From Phycisphaerales bacterium (GTDB taxonomy: Bacteria; Planctomycetota; Phycisphaerae; Phycisphaerales; JAGLTS01): a stretch of DNA of 64,000 nt. Where the stretch lies: NCBI GenBank assembly GCA_023135165.1, contig JAGLTS010000028.1:64001-128000 (forward strand), in the 5' to 3' direction. Positions 15,847-24,718 of this stretch are shown one piece after another (within the stretch, counting starts at the first letter, position 1; each line of letters begins with the position of its first letter). The notes under the pieces are model-generated. The model was given only the letters and a program-made list of their open reading frames with translations, was not told where the DNA came from and made no database searches. The position numbers were made by a program, and so were the translations under genes.

Positions 15847-16618
15847 GAAATCTCTCCTCTTTCAGGTCGCCAACCGAGACAGCGTTTCAGTTAAGTGGGC
15901 CGGCCTTGACGCGCCGAGACCCGGCGCAGGCATGAGCCCGAAGGGACGGTCTGAATAGACTGTAGGCCCAAACCCGCTCCGCACAACCATCGAGCCAACA
16001 AATTTCAGCAACGAATGGGCTGATAACCACTGAAAAGATCCGCGTCTTCACAATTGGACGCGGATGAATCCAGCGTCGAGGTGGTTGAGCAAACGCGCGA
16101 TGCATCTCGGATGTTTTTGTCCGGGTCAAGGGACTCGCGGCGCGTCAGCGCAGCCGTACGCCTTCCTCGATTGACATAAAGCCGCGACCGTCGGTCGCGC
16201 TCCGGACTCACCGCAGTGCGTACAGCGCCGCGCCGGGCCTCCGGATTCACAGACCCCGGCTCCGCCCGCCCCCCGCAACGTACGTCATCCGTTCACCATC
16301 GCAAACACGCGCAACCCCCCGTGTAGCCGCGACGCGCAGCGGAGCGCTGACTGTTCGATGCGGGCATGCATCGTACGTTCCGCACATCATGTGTTACGCA
16401 AGCGCCGCCGTCACGCAGCGCATCCCGTCGCACCGGGGCCCCGAAACGGCTCCGAAACGGTATCCGACACCGTTTCCGCCCCCCACGCCACGCTTGGCTC
16501 AGAATTCGGGGCCAAGCGCGGTATTCGGGCAGAAGATGATGTGAGGGTGGGCTTGGCTGCGATATAGTCGTGTTCGGAATGTTGCGCCTCGGCGGCCGAG
16601 ATACGGGAGGTCACTCAG
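15847..16618. other. 772-bp repeat-rich spacer between divergent genes
   Basis: I find no convincing gene here; the open frames on the minus strand (15887-16250) are Arg-rich and lack start signals. Visible structures are a perfect 9-bp hairpin (ATCCGCGTC at 16038-16046, GACGCGGAT at 16057-16065), the right half of the R1 composite repeat (16229-16375) and an 8-bp hairpin GAAACGGT/ACCGTTTC at 16454-16476. A GGGAGG ribosome-binding site precedes the gene at 16619. Confidence 0.6.
16229..16375 (+). repeat. R1 composite repeat, right half
   Basis: This copy begins with CCGGATTCACAGACCCCGG, a decayed form of the hairpin seen intact at 18780 and 41340. It continues through CCCCGCAACGTACGTCATCC and CAAACACGCGCAACCCCCC to the module TAGCCGCGACGCGCAGCG. 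The order of modules and the spacing follow the full copy at 18721. The left palindrome (R1 proper) is missing. Confidence 0.8.
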
Positions 16619-18670
16619 ATGAAGACGACGAACCGGCGATCAGCGATGCGGGCACTGATGTTGGCCATGACGCTGATCCCAATCGCAACTGCCGGCGCGC
16701 TGCGGATGGTGGGTGGGAGCGCGGCGGACCTGAAAGCTGCGCTCGAGGCGCACGCAGCGGAACTCTCGGAATCTACCGGATACGGCGTCACGTTGATCTT
16801 CAACGACGAGCGTCTCGTGGATTGGTGGGTGAGCGTCTCAGATCCGAGGATCATCATGCCCGCGGACGAACTCGCACCCGAGGCCGACTTCGACGCCGCA
16901 TTTCAGCGATGGGCTGATCATCTTCATGCCAAGCTCTTCGCGACGACGGTGGCGCTCGAAGATGAGATCGGCTGCGATCCGCACTTCAACGCGCAGACCG
17001 ATGTCAGCGGCATATACTTCGCCGACTTTCGCAAAAACGAGTGGTGGCGCGAGAACGTCGACGCCTCCGGCAAAACGGGTTTCATGGGCGTCGCCTACCG
17101 AGGATCGAGGCACTCGTTCATCGGCGGCGATGAAGACTCGGATACGGATCTGCGGCCGGAGGATATGGACGCGCTTGCGGGCATCGAGCTGACCGCGACG
17201 ATCCTGCCTCGGAGGCTCGTCTGGGACCACCGAGAGCCGATCGAGGGAATGGTCCACTATCGCAACACCGGCGAGCGACGCATCCCGCTGGCGCGTAGCT
17301 CCATGGACGTCGTGAGGATCCTCTCGAATGATGGTCGCAAGCCGGAGTTCTTCTTTATGCAAGGATCCGTCAGCTATCCGCGCTGGGACTGGCACAATAA
17401 GTTCCTCATGCCTGGCGAGACGCTGGAGGTGCCGTTCATCGTCCACACCGATCCGCAGGAACCGCTGCAATGCGGCCACATTCTGCCGCCCGGCGGATGG
17501 GTGCTCTCGCCGCGGGATTTCCTCAACATGAACATCCCAACGGTGGCGACGAGGGTCCCCATCACGGTTGCTGCAAGGCCGGGCGACTACGTCGGCCCGC
17601 GCATCGTGCACATGTTGGCTGCGGGATCGCGACTTCTGCTTATTCGCGAATCGAGCATCGTCGAGTTGGTGCATCCGTGGACCGGAGAGCGTCTGGATGC
17701 TCCGGCGCAGATGGCTGTCAAGCAGGGTCCCTGGCCCCCGTCGTGGTGGAACATCGTCATGTCGCCAGACGGGGCGCTGCTCGCCACCGGGTTCCGCGAC
17801 CCGCCGTCCCGGGACGAAGACGCAGTCGATCAACGGGTGCGGACCCGTCGCGACGGTGTGGTGCTTCACGACGTTGCCAACCCCGAGGCCGAGCCGCGCC
17901 GCTTGATGGCGCCGGAGGATGTGTGGGTCCCTGTCTTTGTCCTGGAAGTAATGCGCTTCACGCCGGACGGAAAAAAGATCTTTGCGAAGACGCACCACGT
18001 GATCCTCGTCTTCGATGTCGCGTCCGGTGAGGTCGAACGGGTCATCCGCAATGAGGAGGAGATGTGGCCGCTGATTTCGCCCGATGGCTCGCACGTCGTG
18101 CATCCGAACCCGAGATTCGTGCACGGGCTGAGGTTTCCGGAGCAGTTGACGTTACACGTGAGGCCGGTTGCAGAGGATGGTCCAGCAGTCAGTTTCTCGA
18201 TTCAAACCGGCGGTGAGGAGCCGTCGGTTCACCTTGCTGCTGATGGGCTGTATGTCATATTCGGCGACGGGGGGGGCGTGGTGTATTACCCCTACGACGG
18301 TACGCCCAGGGTTGAACTCATGAGTTGTCCGATCGAATTCGGTGACATGAGCGCCGACGGCAGCCTGATCTGTTTCGTCTCGCCGCCCGGGGAGATGATG
18401 AATGAGCCGGAGGGCGCGTGCGTGGTGCAAGTCTGGTCGACGAAGACACAACGGAAGCTGTCCGAGATTAGGTCTGCCGAGCGACTGCGGCCGATGTTCC
18501 TGTCGAATCCGACGCGTCTGGCATGTGCGGTGGTGCGGCAACGGGGCGGTGCCAAATGGCTGGACGAGCAGGTGCTGCTGTACGACCCGTTGACAGGGGA
18601 AAAGGTAGGCGAGGCCAACCTGACGCCGCCGCATGGCAGTGCAGCGTGGGAGGCAGGTCCCAACGACTAG
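16619..18670 (+). CDS. Exported protein with WD40/YVTN-like beta-propeller segment
   Basis: This 683-residue protein has an N-terminal hydrophobic segment (MRALMLAMTLIPIATAGAL) that looks like a signal peptide. Residues about 30-330 are mixed and unrecognised; they include GIELTATILPRRLVWDHREP and VPFIVHTDPQEPL, the latter resembling immunoglobulin-like strands. From about residue 330 the sequence shows repeated propeller-like blades: NIVMSPDGALLATGFRD, VMRFTPDGKKIFAKTHHVIL, PLISPDGSHVVHPN, DMSADGSLICFVSPPG. A secreted or periplasmic scaffold is likely; no enzyme motif is visible. It follows a clear GGGAGG site and stands alone. Confidence 0.65.
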   Translation: MKTTNRRSAMRALMLAMTLIPIATAGALRMVGGSAADLKAALEAHAAELSESTGYGVTLIFNDERLVDWWVSVSDPRIIMPADELAPEADFDAAFQRWADHLHAKLFATTVALEDEIGCDPHFNAQTDVSGIYFADFRKNEWWRENVDASGKTGFMGVAYRGSRHSFIGGDEDSDTDLRPEDMDALAGIELTATILPRRLVWDHREPIEGMVHYRNTGERRIPLARSSMDVVRILSNDGRKPEFFFMQGSVSYPRWDWHNKFLMPGETLEVPFIVHTDPQEPLQCGHILPPGGWVLSPRDFLNMNIPTVATRVPITVAARPGDYVGPRIVHMLAAGSRLLLIRESSIVELVHPWTGERLDAPAQMAVKQGPWPPSWWNIVMSPDGALLATGFRDPPSRDEDAVDQRVRTRRDGVVLHDVANPEAEPRRLMAPEDVWVPVFVLEVMRFTPDGKKIFAKTHHVILVFDVASGEVERVIRNEEEMWPLISPDGSHVVHPNPRFVHGLRFPEQLTLHVRPVAEDGPAVSFSIQTGGEEPSVHLAADGLYVIFGDGGGVVYYPYDGTPRVELMSCPIEFGDMSADGSLICFVSPPGEMMNEPEGACVVQVWSTKTQRKLSEIRSAERLRPMFLSNPTRLACAVVRQRGGAKWLDEQVLLYDPLTGEKVGEANLTPPHGSAAWEAGPND

Positions 18671-18998
18671 GTTTCGTCCCATGGGCAGCGCCGCGCCGGG
18701 CTGAGGATCGCCGACAACGCCTCCCCCAAGCCGCGGGAACTCGTTCCTGAGGGAACCCACCACCTGCACGTCGCGCATACTCCGGATTCACAGAATCCGG
18801 CTCCGCCCACCGCCGCAACGTACGCCATTCATTCACCTGCGCAAACACGCGCAACCCCCCGTGTAGCCGCGACGCGCAGCGGAGCGCTGACCGCTCGATG
18901 CGGGCATGCTCGCATCCGCCGAGCATTCAGGGGTTTCCACAGAGCAGGTCAGGAACCTACGCCTTCGGATGGCGGTTCGCTCGAATGATCTCCGACGC
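18671..18998. other. Spacer occupied by the full R1 composite repeat
   Basis: The 328 bases between two convergent genes hold no visible gene. Most of the spacer is the complete copy of the R1 composite repeat, listed separately. Confidence 0.7.
18721..18906 (+). repeat. R1 composite repeat, full-length copy C
   Basis: This is the most complete copy. It consists of the R1 palindrome (CCCCCAAGCCGCGGGAAC, TCGTTCCTGAGGG), then CACCTGCACGTCGCGCATAC, a perfect 8-bp hairpin CCGGATTCACAGAATCCGG (about 18782-18800), a CGCAACGTACG block, CAAACACGCGCAACCCCCC and the terminal TAGCCGCGACGCGCAGCG/GAGCGCTGA module. The total is about 185 bp. It begins about 50 bases after the stop codon of the gene ending at 18670, in the same orientation. 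Confidence 0.85.
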
Positions 18999-19856
18999 CT
19001 ATAGGTGATACTGATCCGCGACCCAGAACTCCGCCCTCGCTATGCGATAGTCGGAGTACACGGCCCCAATGAAGCCCAAAACGCCGGCGATCACCAGCAG
19101 GTAGATGCCTGTAGGCGATCCGGCAAGCGTCACCGCAATGAAGCCCAAAACACTGGCGCTCACCAAGACAAAAGACCAGATGCCGAGGGAGAGGAAGGCT
19201 CCAATCAAGCCCCAAACGCCAGCGATCATGAGGAGCCATCCCCAGAGGGTCATCTCACTGACGTGGAGCACGTAGCCGACCGGCACGAATATGAGGGAGT
19301 AGCTCACGCCGTAGAGATACTTGATGAGCGAGGCCCACATGTCGAGCTCCCGCTGGAGTGTCCTGCGGGGATTCCCTTCCGGGCATCCTCGTCGGAGCCA
19401 GCGCTGAACATCGAGATCCCACATCGTCTCGGAGATAGCCGGTTCCTCATTGGTATCCGATTCCCCTTCGTTGGATCTATGGGCAAGCCAGCGGCAGATC
19501 CGCACAACCGCGTCACAGATCCACGCACACGGCGAGCACATCGCATGCCAGAGAAATGCGAGTAATGCGTCTTCACACTCCTGCGTATCCCGTGCTCGTC
19601 GAACAACGCACGGCCAGATAAGGATGCGGTGCACGAGCAGCGTGTGGAAAACATATATCGTCACGCCCACGAGACTGGCTGCAAGCAGCGCGAGCCACGG
19701 TGATGATGCCGCCAGCTTCCACAGCTTGACTTGGTTCAGACTATGTGGTGCGGATGACTCCAACAGAACAAGAATGAACATGGCCGCGAGGCCGGGCGCG
19801 ATGTACCTGAGGAGCATCTCGAAGCGATCCAGGATCACTTTCAGGCTATCTGCCAT
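18999..19856 (-). CDS. Multi-pass membrane protein with internal C-terminal repeats
   Basis: This protein is about 285 residues long. The N-terminus has two membrane segments (YIAPGLAAMFILVLLESS and ASSPWLALLAASLVGVTIYV). A cytoplasmic stretch rich in Cys, Trp and charged residues follows, including the acidic SNEGESDTNEEPAISET. The C-terminus has hydrophobic repeats of about 22 residues: MIAGVWGLIGAFLSLG, SASVLGFIAVTLAG and VIAGVLGFIGAVYSDYR. The underlying DNA repeats at 65-67 base intervals. No family was recognised. The ATG at 19856 was preferred to 19895 because GGTGG lies upstream. Confidence 0.62.
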   Translation of the reverse strand: MADSLKVILDRFEMLLRYIAPGLAAMFILVLLESSAPHSLNQVKLWKLAASSPWLALLAASLVGVTIYVFHTLLVHRILIWPCVVRRARDTQECEDALLAFLWHAMCSPCAWICDAVVRICRWLAHRSNEGESDTNEEPAISETMWDLDVQRWLRRGCPEGNPRRTLQRELDMWASLIKYLYGVSYSLIFVPVGYVLHVSEMTLWGWLLMIAGVWGLIGAFLSLGIWSFVLVSASVLGFIAVTLAGSPTGIYLLVIAGVLGFIGAVYSDYRIARAEFWVADQYHL

Positions 19857-19954
19857 GTGTTTGCCACCGTGAGATGTTGATACCAATGGAAGCACGGGAC
19901 ATCAGCATGATTCCCGTCTGTTATCTCGTGCCGGCCTCGCGCGAGCGTGCTGCG

Positions 19955-21793
19955 TTACTCGCAAATCGTGCCGTAGTTGGCAAGGAGGATGCCGAGGTCG
20001 GATTGGTCCGTGTCACCGTCGCTGTCGAGGTCACCGCCGGTGGACCAGCCGTAGAACGCGAGCAAGATGCCCAGATCGGTCTGATCCACGACACCATCAC
20101 CCGATAGATCGCCTGGGCAAGGGATCATCTCAATCACGTATCCCATCTGCGCGGTATCCAGGGGTCCGACCCACTGGTTGACATCCGGGACATCGTTCCA
20201 GTGGCCCCGCCGATCGTAGGTCGGCTCGTCCGGTGATTCCGTCCAGATGATCTGAGCGCGGTCTTCGGCACCCTCGTTGTTGTTTGGTTCGCCTGCCAGC
20301 CAGTACGTGAAGTCGAGCGGTTCATCCGTGACCCACTCGTATTCGCCCTCGATGTCTGTCTCTCGTAGGCCGATCCAGTAGCCACCCGTCTGCGTGGGCG
20401 ACACTTCGAGGAGGTTCTCCACGAAGACCTGTTCGTCCAGCGAGGTGATGGTCGCCAAGTATCCCCCCTGCGCCTCCGCCCAACTCATGGCTTGCGTCCA
20501 GGTCAGAGTTGGGTTCGTGACCACCTCGTAGAAATGCCCGTTTCCGCCCTCGGCGACAGGCCATTCGACCGGCCGCAATGGCGCAAAGACATACGCCGAG
20601 CCGGAATCCGCGCCGTGGTCATCATGCCGTATGGCGCCAACGAGGACCGTCTCACCGGATATGGCAACGGAATAGCCAAACTCATCGCCCATCGCGCCAT
20701 CGGATGCGGCGATCTTCCCGACCTGCACCCACGCACCGTCAACCGCTCGGAAGACATAGGCCGATCCGGAGTCCTCACCGTTGCCATCATCGTGCCATGC
20801 CCCGGCGACAACAGTCTCGTCCACACTGGCAACTGAGCAACCGAACTCGTCGCCCGATGACGCATCATCGGCTCTCAACTTGACCGTCTGCGTCCACACT
20901 CCACGTCCCTGCTCGAAAACATACACTGCACCTGCATTGCCACCCCCGTCGTCGTCGTGCCTCGCGCCAACGATCGCTGCATCACCAGCGAGTGAAACGG
21001 CATAGCCGAACTCGTCGCCGCCGCTGCCGTCATCGGCAATGAGCTTGGCGGTCTGTATCCAATCACCCCCTACTCGCGTGAGGATGTACGCCGAACCGGA
21101 GTCACTTCCGTTATCGTCATCGTGTCGGGCTCCCACCAGCATGCAGTTATCACTGATCGCAATCGACCACCCAAACCGATCTCCCGCCGATCCATCTTGC
21201 GCGAGGAGCTTCGCGCTGAGACCCCAGGCTGTACCGGCCTTCTCATAGATGTAGACTGATCCCGAACTTGCCCCGAGGTCGTTGTCCTCGGTTGCACCGA
21301 TGACCAGTGTGTCACCGCTGACCGCTACACTGATCCCAAAAACGTCGCTAGCTTCTCCATCGTCCGGCACCAGTTTCGCAGCCTGCACCCAAACACCACC
21401 CACATTTTCAAAAACGTACGCTGAGCCGGAGTTGACGCCATTGTCATCGGCATTGGGGGCTCCGACGACTATCGCCTCACCGGCGATCGCCACGGACCAC
21501 CCAAACCGATCGCCCGCTGCGCCATCATCAGGAATGAGCTTCGCGACCTGTGTCCAAACACCACCGATCAGCTCGAAAACGTATGCCGACCCTGACGTCT
21601 CACCATTGTCGTCATCGAGGCAGGCGCCGATGACCGCCACCGTATCGCTCATGGCAACCGAGTAGCCGAACTGGTCCCCAGGCGCGCCGTCTGATGCACC
21701 CAGTTTGCCCCGCTGCATCCAATCAGCGTGCGCGTTGGAGAGTGCAGCCGACAGGATTAGGAACAAGCTCGCTGTTCTCTTCAGCCACGTCAT
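19955..21793 (-). CDS. Secreted FG-GAP repeat and C-type lectin-like protein with dockerin-like tail
   Basis: This 612-residue surface protein begins with a signal peptide (LKRTASLFLILSAALSNAHA). About seven FG-GAP-type repeats of some 50 residues follow, each with GD.FGYSVA, a short hydrophobic strand, a D.D.NG acidic loop and SGSAYVFE. From about residue 395, GGNGHFYEVV and TWTQAMSWAEAQGGYLATITS open a C-type lectin-like domain that also holds YWIGLRETDIEGEYEWVTDEP and FTYWLAGEPNNNEGAEDRAQI. The tail has two EF-hand-like loops (DLSGDGVVDQTDLGILL and DLDSDGDTDQSDLGILL). The ATG at 21793 has AAAGGAG at proper spacing; the frame upstream to 22396 is not coding-like. It is probably an adhesin or carbohydrate-binding protein. 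Confidence 0.9.
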   Translation of the reverse strand: MTWLKRTASLFLILSAALSNAHADWMQRGKLGASDGAPGDQFGYSVAMSDTVAVIGACLDDDNGETSGSAYVFELIGGVWTQVAKLIPDDGAAGDRFGWSVAIAGEAIVVGAPNADDNGVNSGSAYVFENVGGVWVQAAKLVPDDGEASDVFGISVAVSGDTLVIGATEDNDLGASSGSVYIYEKAGTAWGLSAKLLAQDGSAGDRFGWSIAISDNCMLVGARHDDDNGSDSGSAYILTRVGGDWIQTAKLIADDGSGGDEFGYAVSLAGDAAIVGARHDDDGGGNAGAVYVFEQGRGVWTQTVKLRADDASSGDEFGCSVASVDETVVAGAWHDDGNGEDSGSAYVFRAVDGAWVQVGKIAASDGAMGDEFGYSVAISGETVLVGAIRHDDHGADSGSAYVFAPLRPVEWPVAEGGNGHFYEVVTNPTLTWTQAMSWAEAQGGYLATITSLDEQVFVENLLEVSPTQTGGYWIGLRETDIEGEYEWVTDEPLDFTYWLAGEPNNNEGAEDRAQIIWTESPDEPTYDRRGHWNDVPDVNQWVGPLDTAQMGYVIEMIPCPGDLSGDGVVDQTDLGILLAFYGWSTGGDLDSDGDTDQSDLGILLANYGTICE

Positions 21794-22509
21794 TGGTTCG
21801 CTCCTTTGCCCGTGAGTGCTCGGTCTCGTGTTGGGGGAATGACCCCCGGAGCGCGAACCCCCGCACCCCACACCCGGCAGCCCCGTAGCACTACGGATTC
21901 TAAGATCACTATCTCCGCCAACCTGACCCAGTGCAAGTGTATTGTCCGCAGTTCGATCGGATTTCGCTCTGCGAGATCCGGGCCGCATCCGCCGCCACTT
22001 CTGCCTCTGCACCTCGCGCGTATTGCTTGTCTTGGCGCAGGCGGCGAGCGCTGGTTTGACGACTGTGGGGACGGGGGAACCCGGCCAAGATGGCCGAGCT
22101 ATGTGGAGCGGAGGCGTCGCACAAGGTGGGACATCCGGTCCGGCGCGCACGGGACCGGCGATGGTCACCGATGTTGACGGACCGCCTCGCCAATGCGCGC
22201 GCGGTCCCGATCGAGCGTCGAAATGTCGCTCAAAACCGACCCAAAACGCGCCGAAACTGATCGAAAACGCTCCGAAACGATCCCAAACCGGCCGAAACTC
22301 GCCCAAAACTCTGGTCCGATAACACGTTTTCAGCGATTCCGTGCGCACATCCTGAACGCGAACCACCACAATCGGGGGGGCTGGCACGCCGTCCACTCGG
22401 TCGGCAGCACCACATCGCGCTGCATCATCTCGTCGAGTGCGACCGTGGCGAGCGCGGCCCTGGGGGTGGGCGAGGTAGGATGGATGCCGTCTGGTGAAAG
22501 GAGACCCGC
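21794..22509. other. 716-bp spacer carrying the R3 phased A-tract repeat
   Basis: This is the divergent spacer between the FG-GAP protein gene and the CoA-binding protein gene. The open frames through it (both strands) are Arg/Lys/Ser-rich and lack family resemblance. The notable element is R3 copy 1 (22190-22385), ending in a run of seven G. GAAAGGAGACC precedes the gene at 22510. Confidence 0.65.
22190..22385 (+). repeat. R3 repeat copy 1 with nine helically phased A-tracts
   Basis: A-tracts of 3-4 bases start at 22221, 22232, 22243, 22254, 22264, 22275, 22285, 22295 and 22305, so the spacing is 10-11 bases, about one helical turn. This arrangement gives intrinsically bent DNA. The tract is followed by TCCGATAACACGTTTTC and CGATTCCGTGCGCACA, both also present in copy 2 (44364-44557), and by GAACCACCACAATCGGGGGGG. 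The whole unit is conserved between the two sites without length change across the core. Confidence 0.85.
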
Positions 22510-22869
22510 ATGCGTGTCATGGTCATCGGTGCGTCAACCAACCCCGACAAGTACGGCAACAAGTCCGTCCGGGCATACATCCGCCAGGGACACGAGGTGC
22601 TGCCCGTGAATCCGAAAGCGGATGAGATCGAGGGCGTGCGGTGCTATAGCAGCATCACGGAGGTTCCCGGGCCGATTGATCGCGCGACGGTCTACCTGCC
22701 GCCAAAGCACGGGATCGAGGTGGTGGAGGCGTTGGCGAAGCGAGGCGATGTGCAGGAGGTCTGGCTCAATCCCGGTGCTGAGTCGCCTGAAGTGATCGAC
22801 CGCGCCAAGGCGTTGGGGCTGACGCCGATTGTGGCGTGCTCGATCGTGGCGATCGGTGAGGAGCCGTAG
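22510..22869 (+). CDS. CoA-binding domain protein (YccU-like)
   Basis: This 119-residue single-domain Rossmann-fold protein opens with VMVIGASTNPDKYGNKSVRAY, the nucleotide-binding glycine-rich loop of the CoA_binding_2 family. It continues HEVLPVNPKADEIEGVRCY, then VYLPPKHGIEVVEALAKRG, and EVWLNPGAESPEVIDRAKALG, the family's conserved NPG block. Family members resemble the CoA-binding half of succinyl-CoA synthetase; the physiological role is unknown. The start has a strong GAAAGGAG site. Confidence 0.88.
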   Translation: MRVMVIGASTNPDKYGNKSVRAYIRQGHEVLPVNPKADEIEGVRCYSSITEVPGPIDRATVYLPPKHGIEVVEALAKRGDVQEVWLNPGAESPEVIDRAKALGLTPIVACSIVAIGEEP

Positions 22870-22871
22870 CA

Positions 22872-22912
22872 ACCCCCAACCCCCACGGCCCGCCCACGAC
22901 CCCCAAGTCCTG
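22872..22912 (+). repeat. R2 repeat, short copy
   Basis: The segment begins three bases after the stop codon at 22869 and reads ACCCCCAACCCCCACGG followed by CCCACGACCCCCAAG. It is the CCCCCACGACC part of R2 without the CCGCC/GGCGG palindromes. Confidence 0.6.
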
Positions 22913-23047
22913 TGCATCAAGCTCACGCGAGAGGCTTGGTCTCACCGCTCAACCCGTCGCCGATTGGCTGTTTTATGCGGAAGTTGCAGCCCGCATCGGC
23001 CGACCTATGATGACGCCCTGTCACTTCCCTATCAGCGAAAGGCAGCG

Positions 23048-23686
23048 ATGACCTTGCACCCCAGCCACGTCACAGAGCCGATGCAGGCGTCTCCCCGGGC
23101 AGCGGTCCAGTACCAGCGCACGCGCGAGATGACGATCGACGAACTGCTTCTGGAGAACCGCGTCGTCTTCCTGATCGGCGAGATCAACCAGGGGACCGCC
23201 GCTCGCGTCATGATGCAGATGCTCTACCTGGACAACCAGAAGCGAGGCGATGAGATCCACTTCTACATCAACTCGCCGGGCGGGTCGGTGGATGACACGC
23301 TCGCCCTGTACGACACGATGCAGTTCCTCGCCAGCCCGATCGCCACGTACTGCCTCGGTCGGGCGTACTCGGGAGGGGCGATTCTGGTCACGGCCGGGGC
23401 GAAGAACAAACGCTTCATCCTCCCCCACGCCAAGGTGATGATCCACCAGCCCTACGGCGGTATGAGCGGCCAGACCGAGGACATCCGCATCCAGGCGGAG
23501 CAGATCATCAAGGCCAAGCGGCAGCTCAACGAGATCCTCGCCAAGCACACCGGCAAGAGCGTTGACACCATCCAGGAAGATGGCGAGCGCGACAAGTACT
23601 TCTCCGCACACGAGGCCAAGGAGTACGGCCTGGTCGATGAGGTGATCGAAGAAAAAGAGAAGCCGAAGAAAGCTGGCAAGTCCTGA
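23048..23686 (+). CDS. clpP: ATP-dependent Clp protease proteolytic subunit, paralogue 1
   Basis: This is a subunit of the self-compartmentalised ClpP peptidase (212 residues). FYINSPGGSVDDTLALYDTM is the oxyanion-region signature. The catalytic Ser lies in CLGRAYSGGAILVTAG, the His in AKVMIHQPYGG and the third residue in IQEDGERDKYFSAHEA. The Ser motif departs from the usual GQAASMGA form, although the Ser is kept. The ATG at 23048 matches the family length; the longer frame to 22829 overlaps the previous gene. A second paralogue follows 148 bases downstream, so the two may form mixed rings. Confidence 0.92.
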   Translation: MTLHPSHVTEPMQASPRAAVQYQRTREMTIDELLLENRVVFLIGEINQGTAARVMMQMLYLDNQKRGDEIHFYINSPGGSVDDTLALYDTMQFLASPIATYCLGRAYSGGAILVTAGAKNKRFILPHAKVMIHQPYGGMSGQTEDIRIQAEQIIKAKRQLNEILAKHTGKSVDTIQEDGERDKYFSAHEAKEYGLVDEVIEEKEKPKKAGKS

Positions 23687-23702
23687 CCCGGCGCGCCATG
23701 GC

Positions 23703-23786
23703 GCGTCACATCCACGACCCCCACGACCTTGAGCAACGCGAAATCCGCCACCGGCGGACCCACGACCCCAACGACCCCCACAGCCG
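23703..23786 (+). repeat. R2 repeat, full copy between the two clpP genes
   Basis: The copy starts 17 bases after clpP1 and reads ACGACCCCCACGACCTTGAG, GCGAAATCCGCCACCGGCGG, ACCCACGACCCC. The TCCGCC/GGCGGA palindrome is intact. The unit lies in the gene orientation and could form a hairpin in the intergenic mRNA. Confidence 0.8.
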
Positions 23787-23834
23787 ACTCTCGGATGCAG
23801 AGCACGACCCGCAAGAGCGGCTAGGAGATACGAC

Positions 23835-24446
23835 ATGTCGCATTTGGTCCCGATCGTCATCGAGCAAACCGGTCGCGGCGAGCGGTCCTACGACATCTAT
23901 TCCCGCCTGCTCAAGGACCGCATCATCTTCCTCGGCGGGCCTGTCAGCGACGAGATCGCCAATCTCGTCATCGCGCAACTCCTTTTCCTGACGAACGAGG
24001 ATTCCAAGGCGGACATCCACTTCTACGTCAACTCGCCGGGCGGGGCGGTGACGGCAGGGCTGGGCATCGTCGACACGATGAACTACATCAACCCTGATGT
24101 GTGCACTTACTGCATCGGCCAGTGTGCATCGATGGGGTCCGTGCTCGCCGCCTCCGGCGCCAAGGGCAAGCGCTATGTCCTGCGCAACAGCCGAAACCTC
24201 ATGCACCAACCCCTTGTCGGCGGCGTCATCGAAGGCCAGGCGACCGACCTGGAGATCGAAGCCCGTGAGATGCTCCGCCTGCGCGACCGCATCTACCAGA
24301 TCTACGCCGAGGCCACAGGCAAGAGCATCGAGCAGATCGAGAAGGACTGCGACCGCAACAAGTGGCTCGACGATGAGGAGATGATCGAGTACGGCCTGGC
24401 GGACCAGGTTCTCAGTCGGATGCCCGAGCAGAAACCAAACGCCTGA
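23835..24446 (+). CDS. clpP: ATP-dependent Clp protease proteolytic subunit, paralogue 2
   Basis: This 203-residue ClpP is nearer to the canonical form than its upstream neighbour. It has [20 protein letters not shown], the canonical catalytic-Ser motif [17 protein letters not shown], the His in [10 protein letters not shown] and an Asp in [20 protein letters not shown]. The N-terminus [18 protein letters not shown] is the standard ClpP start. A strong hairpin terminator follows at 24628. No clpX is in the window. Confidence 0.95.
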   Translation: MSHLVPIVIEQTGRGERSYDIYSRLLKDRIIFLGGPVSDEIANLVIAQLLFLTNEDSKADIHFYVNSPGGAVTAGLGIVDTMNYINPDVCTYCIGQCASMGSVLAASGAKGKRYVLRNSRNLMHQPLVGGVIEGQATDLEIEAREMLRLRDRIYQIYAEATGKSIEQIEKDCDRNKWLDDEEMIEYGLADQVLSRMPEQKPNA

Positions 24447-24627
24447 GTCGAAGGGGCGGCAGCGGCGATTCCGAAAAGAAAACCCGGAATCCCCTGCGAA
24501 CCGCCGAACCACACCCTGTCGCACGCCGTAATGGAAGGTAGCAACAGCAACGAACTTCAGACGCATCTTCCTTTCTCCCGCAGCGACACGGTTTCCTCCA
24601 AGCAAGTGCTTCTTCCTCCTCCTTCGA

Positions 24628-24668
24628 AACGCCTCGACCAATCAGTCGAGGCGTTTCGTTTTTCGTGG
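24628..24668 (+). terminator. Rho-independent terminator after clpP2
   Basis: AAACGCCTCGAC (24628-24639) pairs perfectly with GTCGAGGCGTTT (24646-24657) around a six-base loop, followed by CGTTTTTCG. It is a 12-bp stem plus a T-run, about 180 bases after the clpP2 stop codon. Confidence 0.9.
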
Positions 24669-24718
24669 GTGGGTTGATCGCTCGACGCCCAGCTTGGCGC
24701 TGCCGTACACTGCACCGC

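Noticed and set aside
15887-16250. Two minus-strand open frames in the spacer before the gene at 16619
   Set aside because: Arg-rich composition, no start signals, no family likeness; the right edge lies in repeat DNA.
21794-22396. N-terminal extension of the FG-GAP protein to 22396
   Set aside because: The strong AAAGGAG and signal peptide at 21793 mark the true start; the extension is compositionally unlike the protein and crosses R3.
22193-22609. A basic peptide frame through R3 (MSLKTDPKR...), also in copy 2
   Set aside because: The regular A-tract spacing better explains the conservation; no ribosome-binding site, and it overlaps the CoA-binding gene start. Not excluded completely, so listed as a test in the findings.
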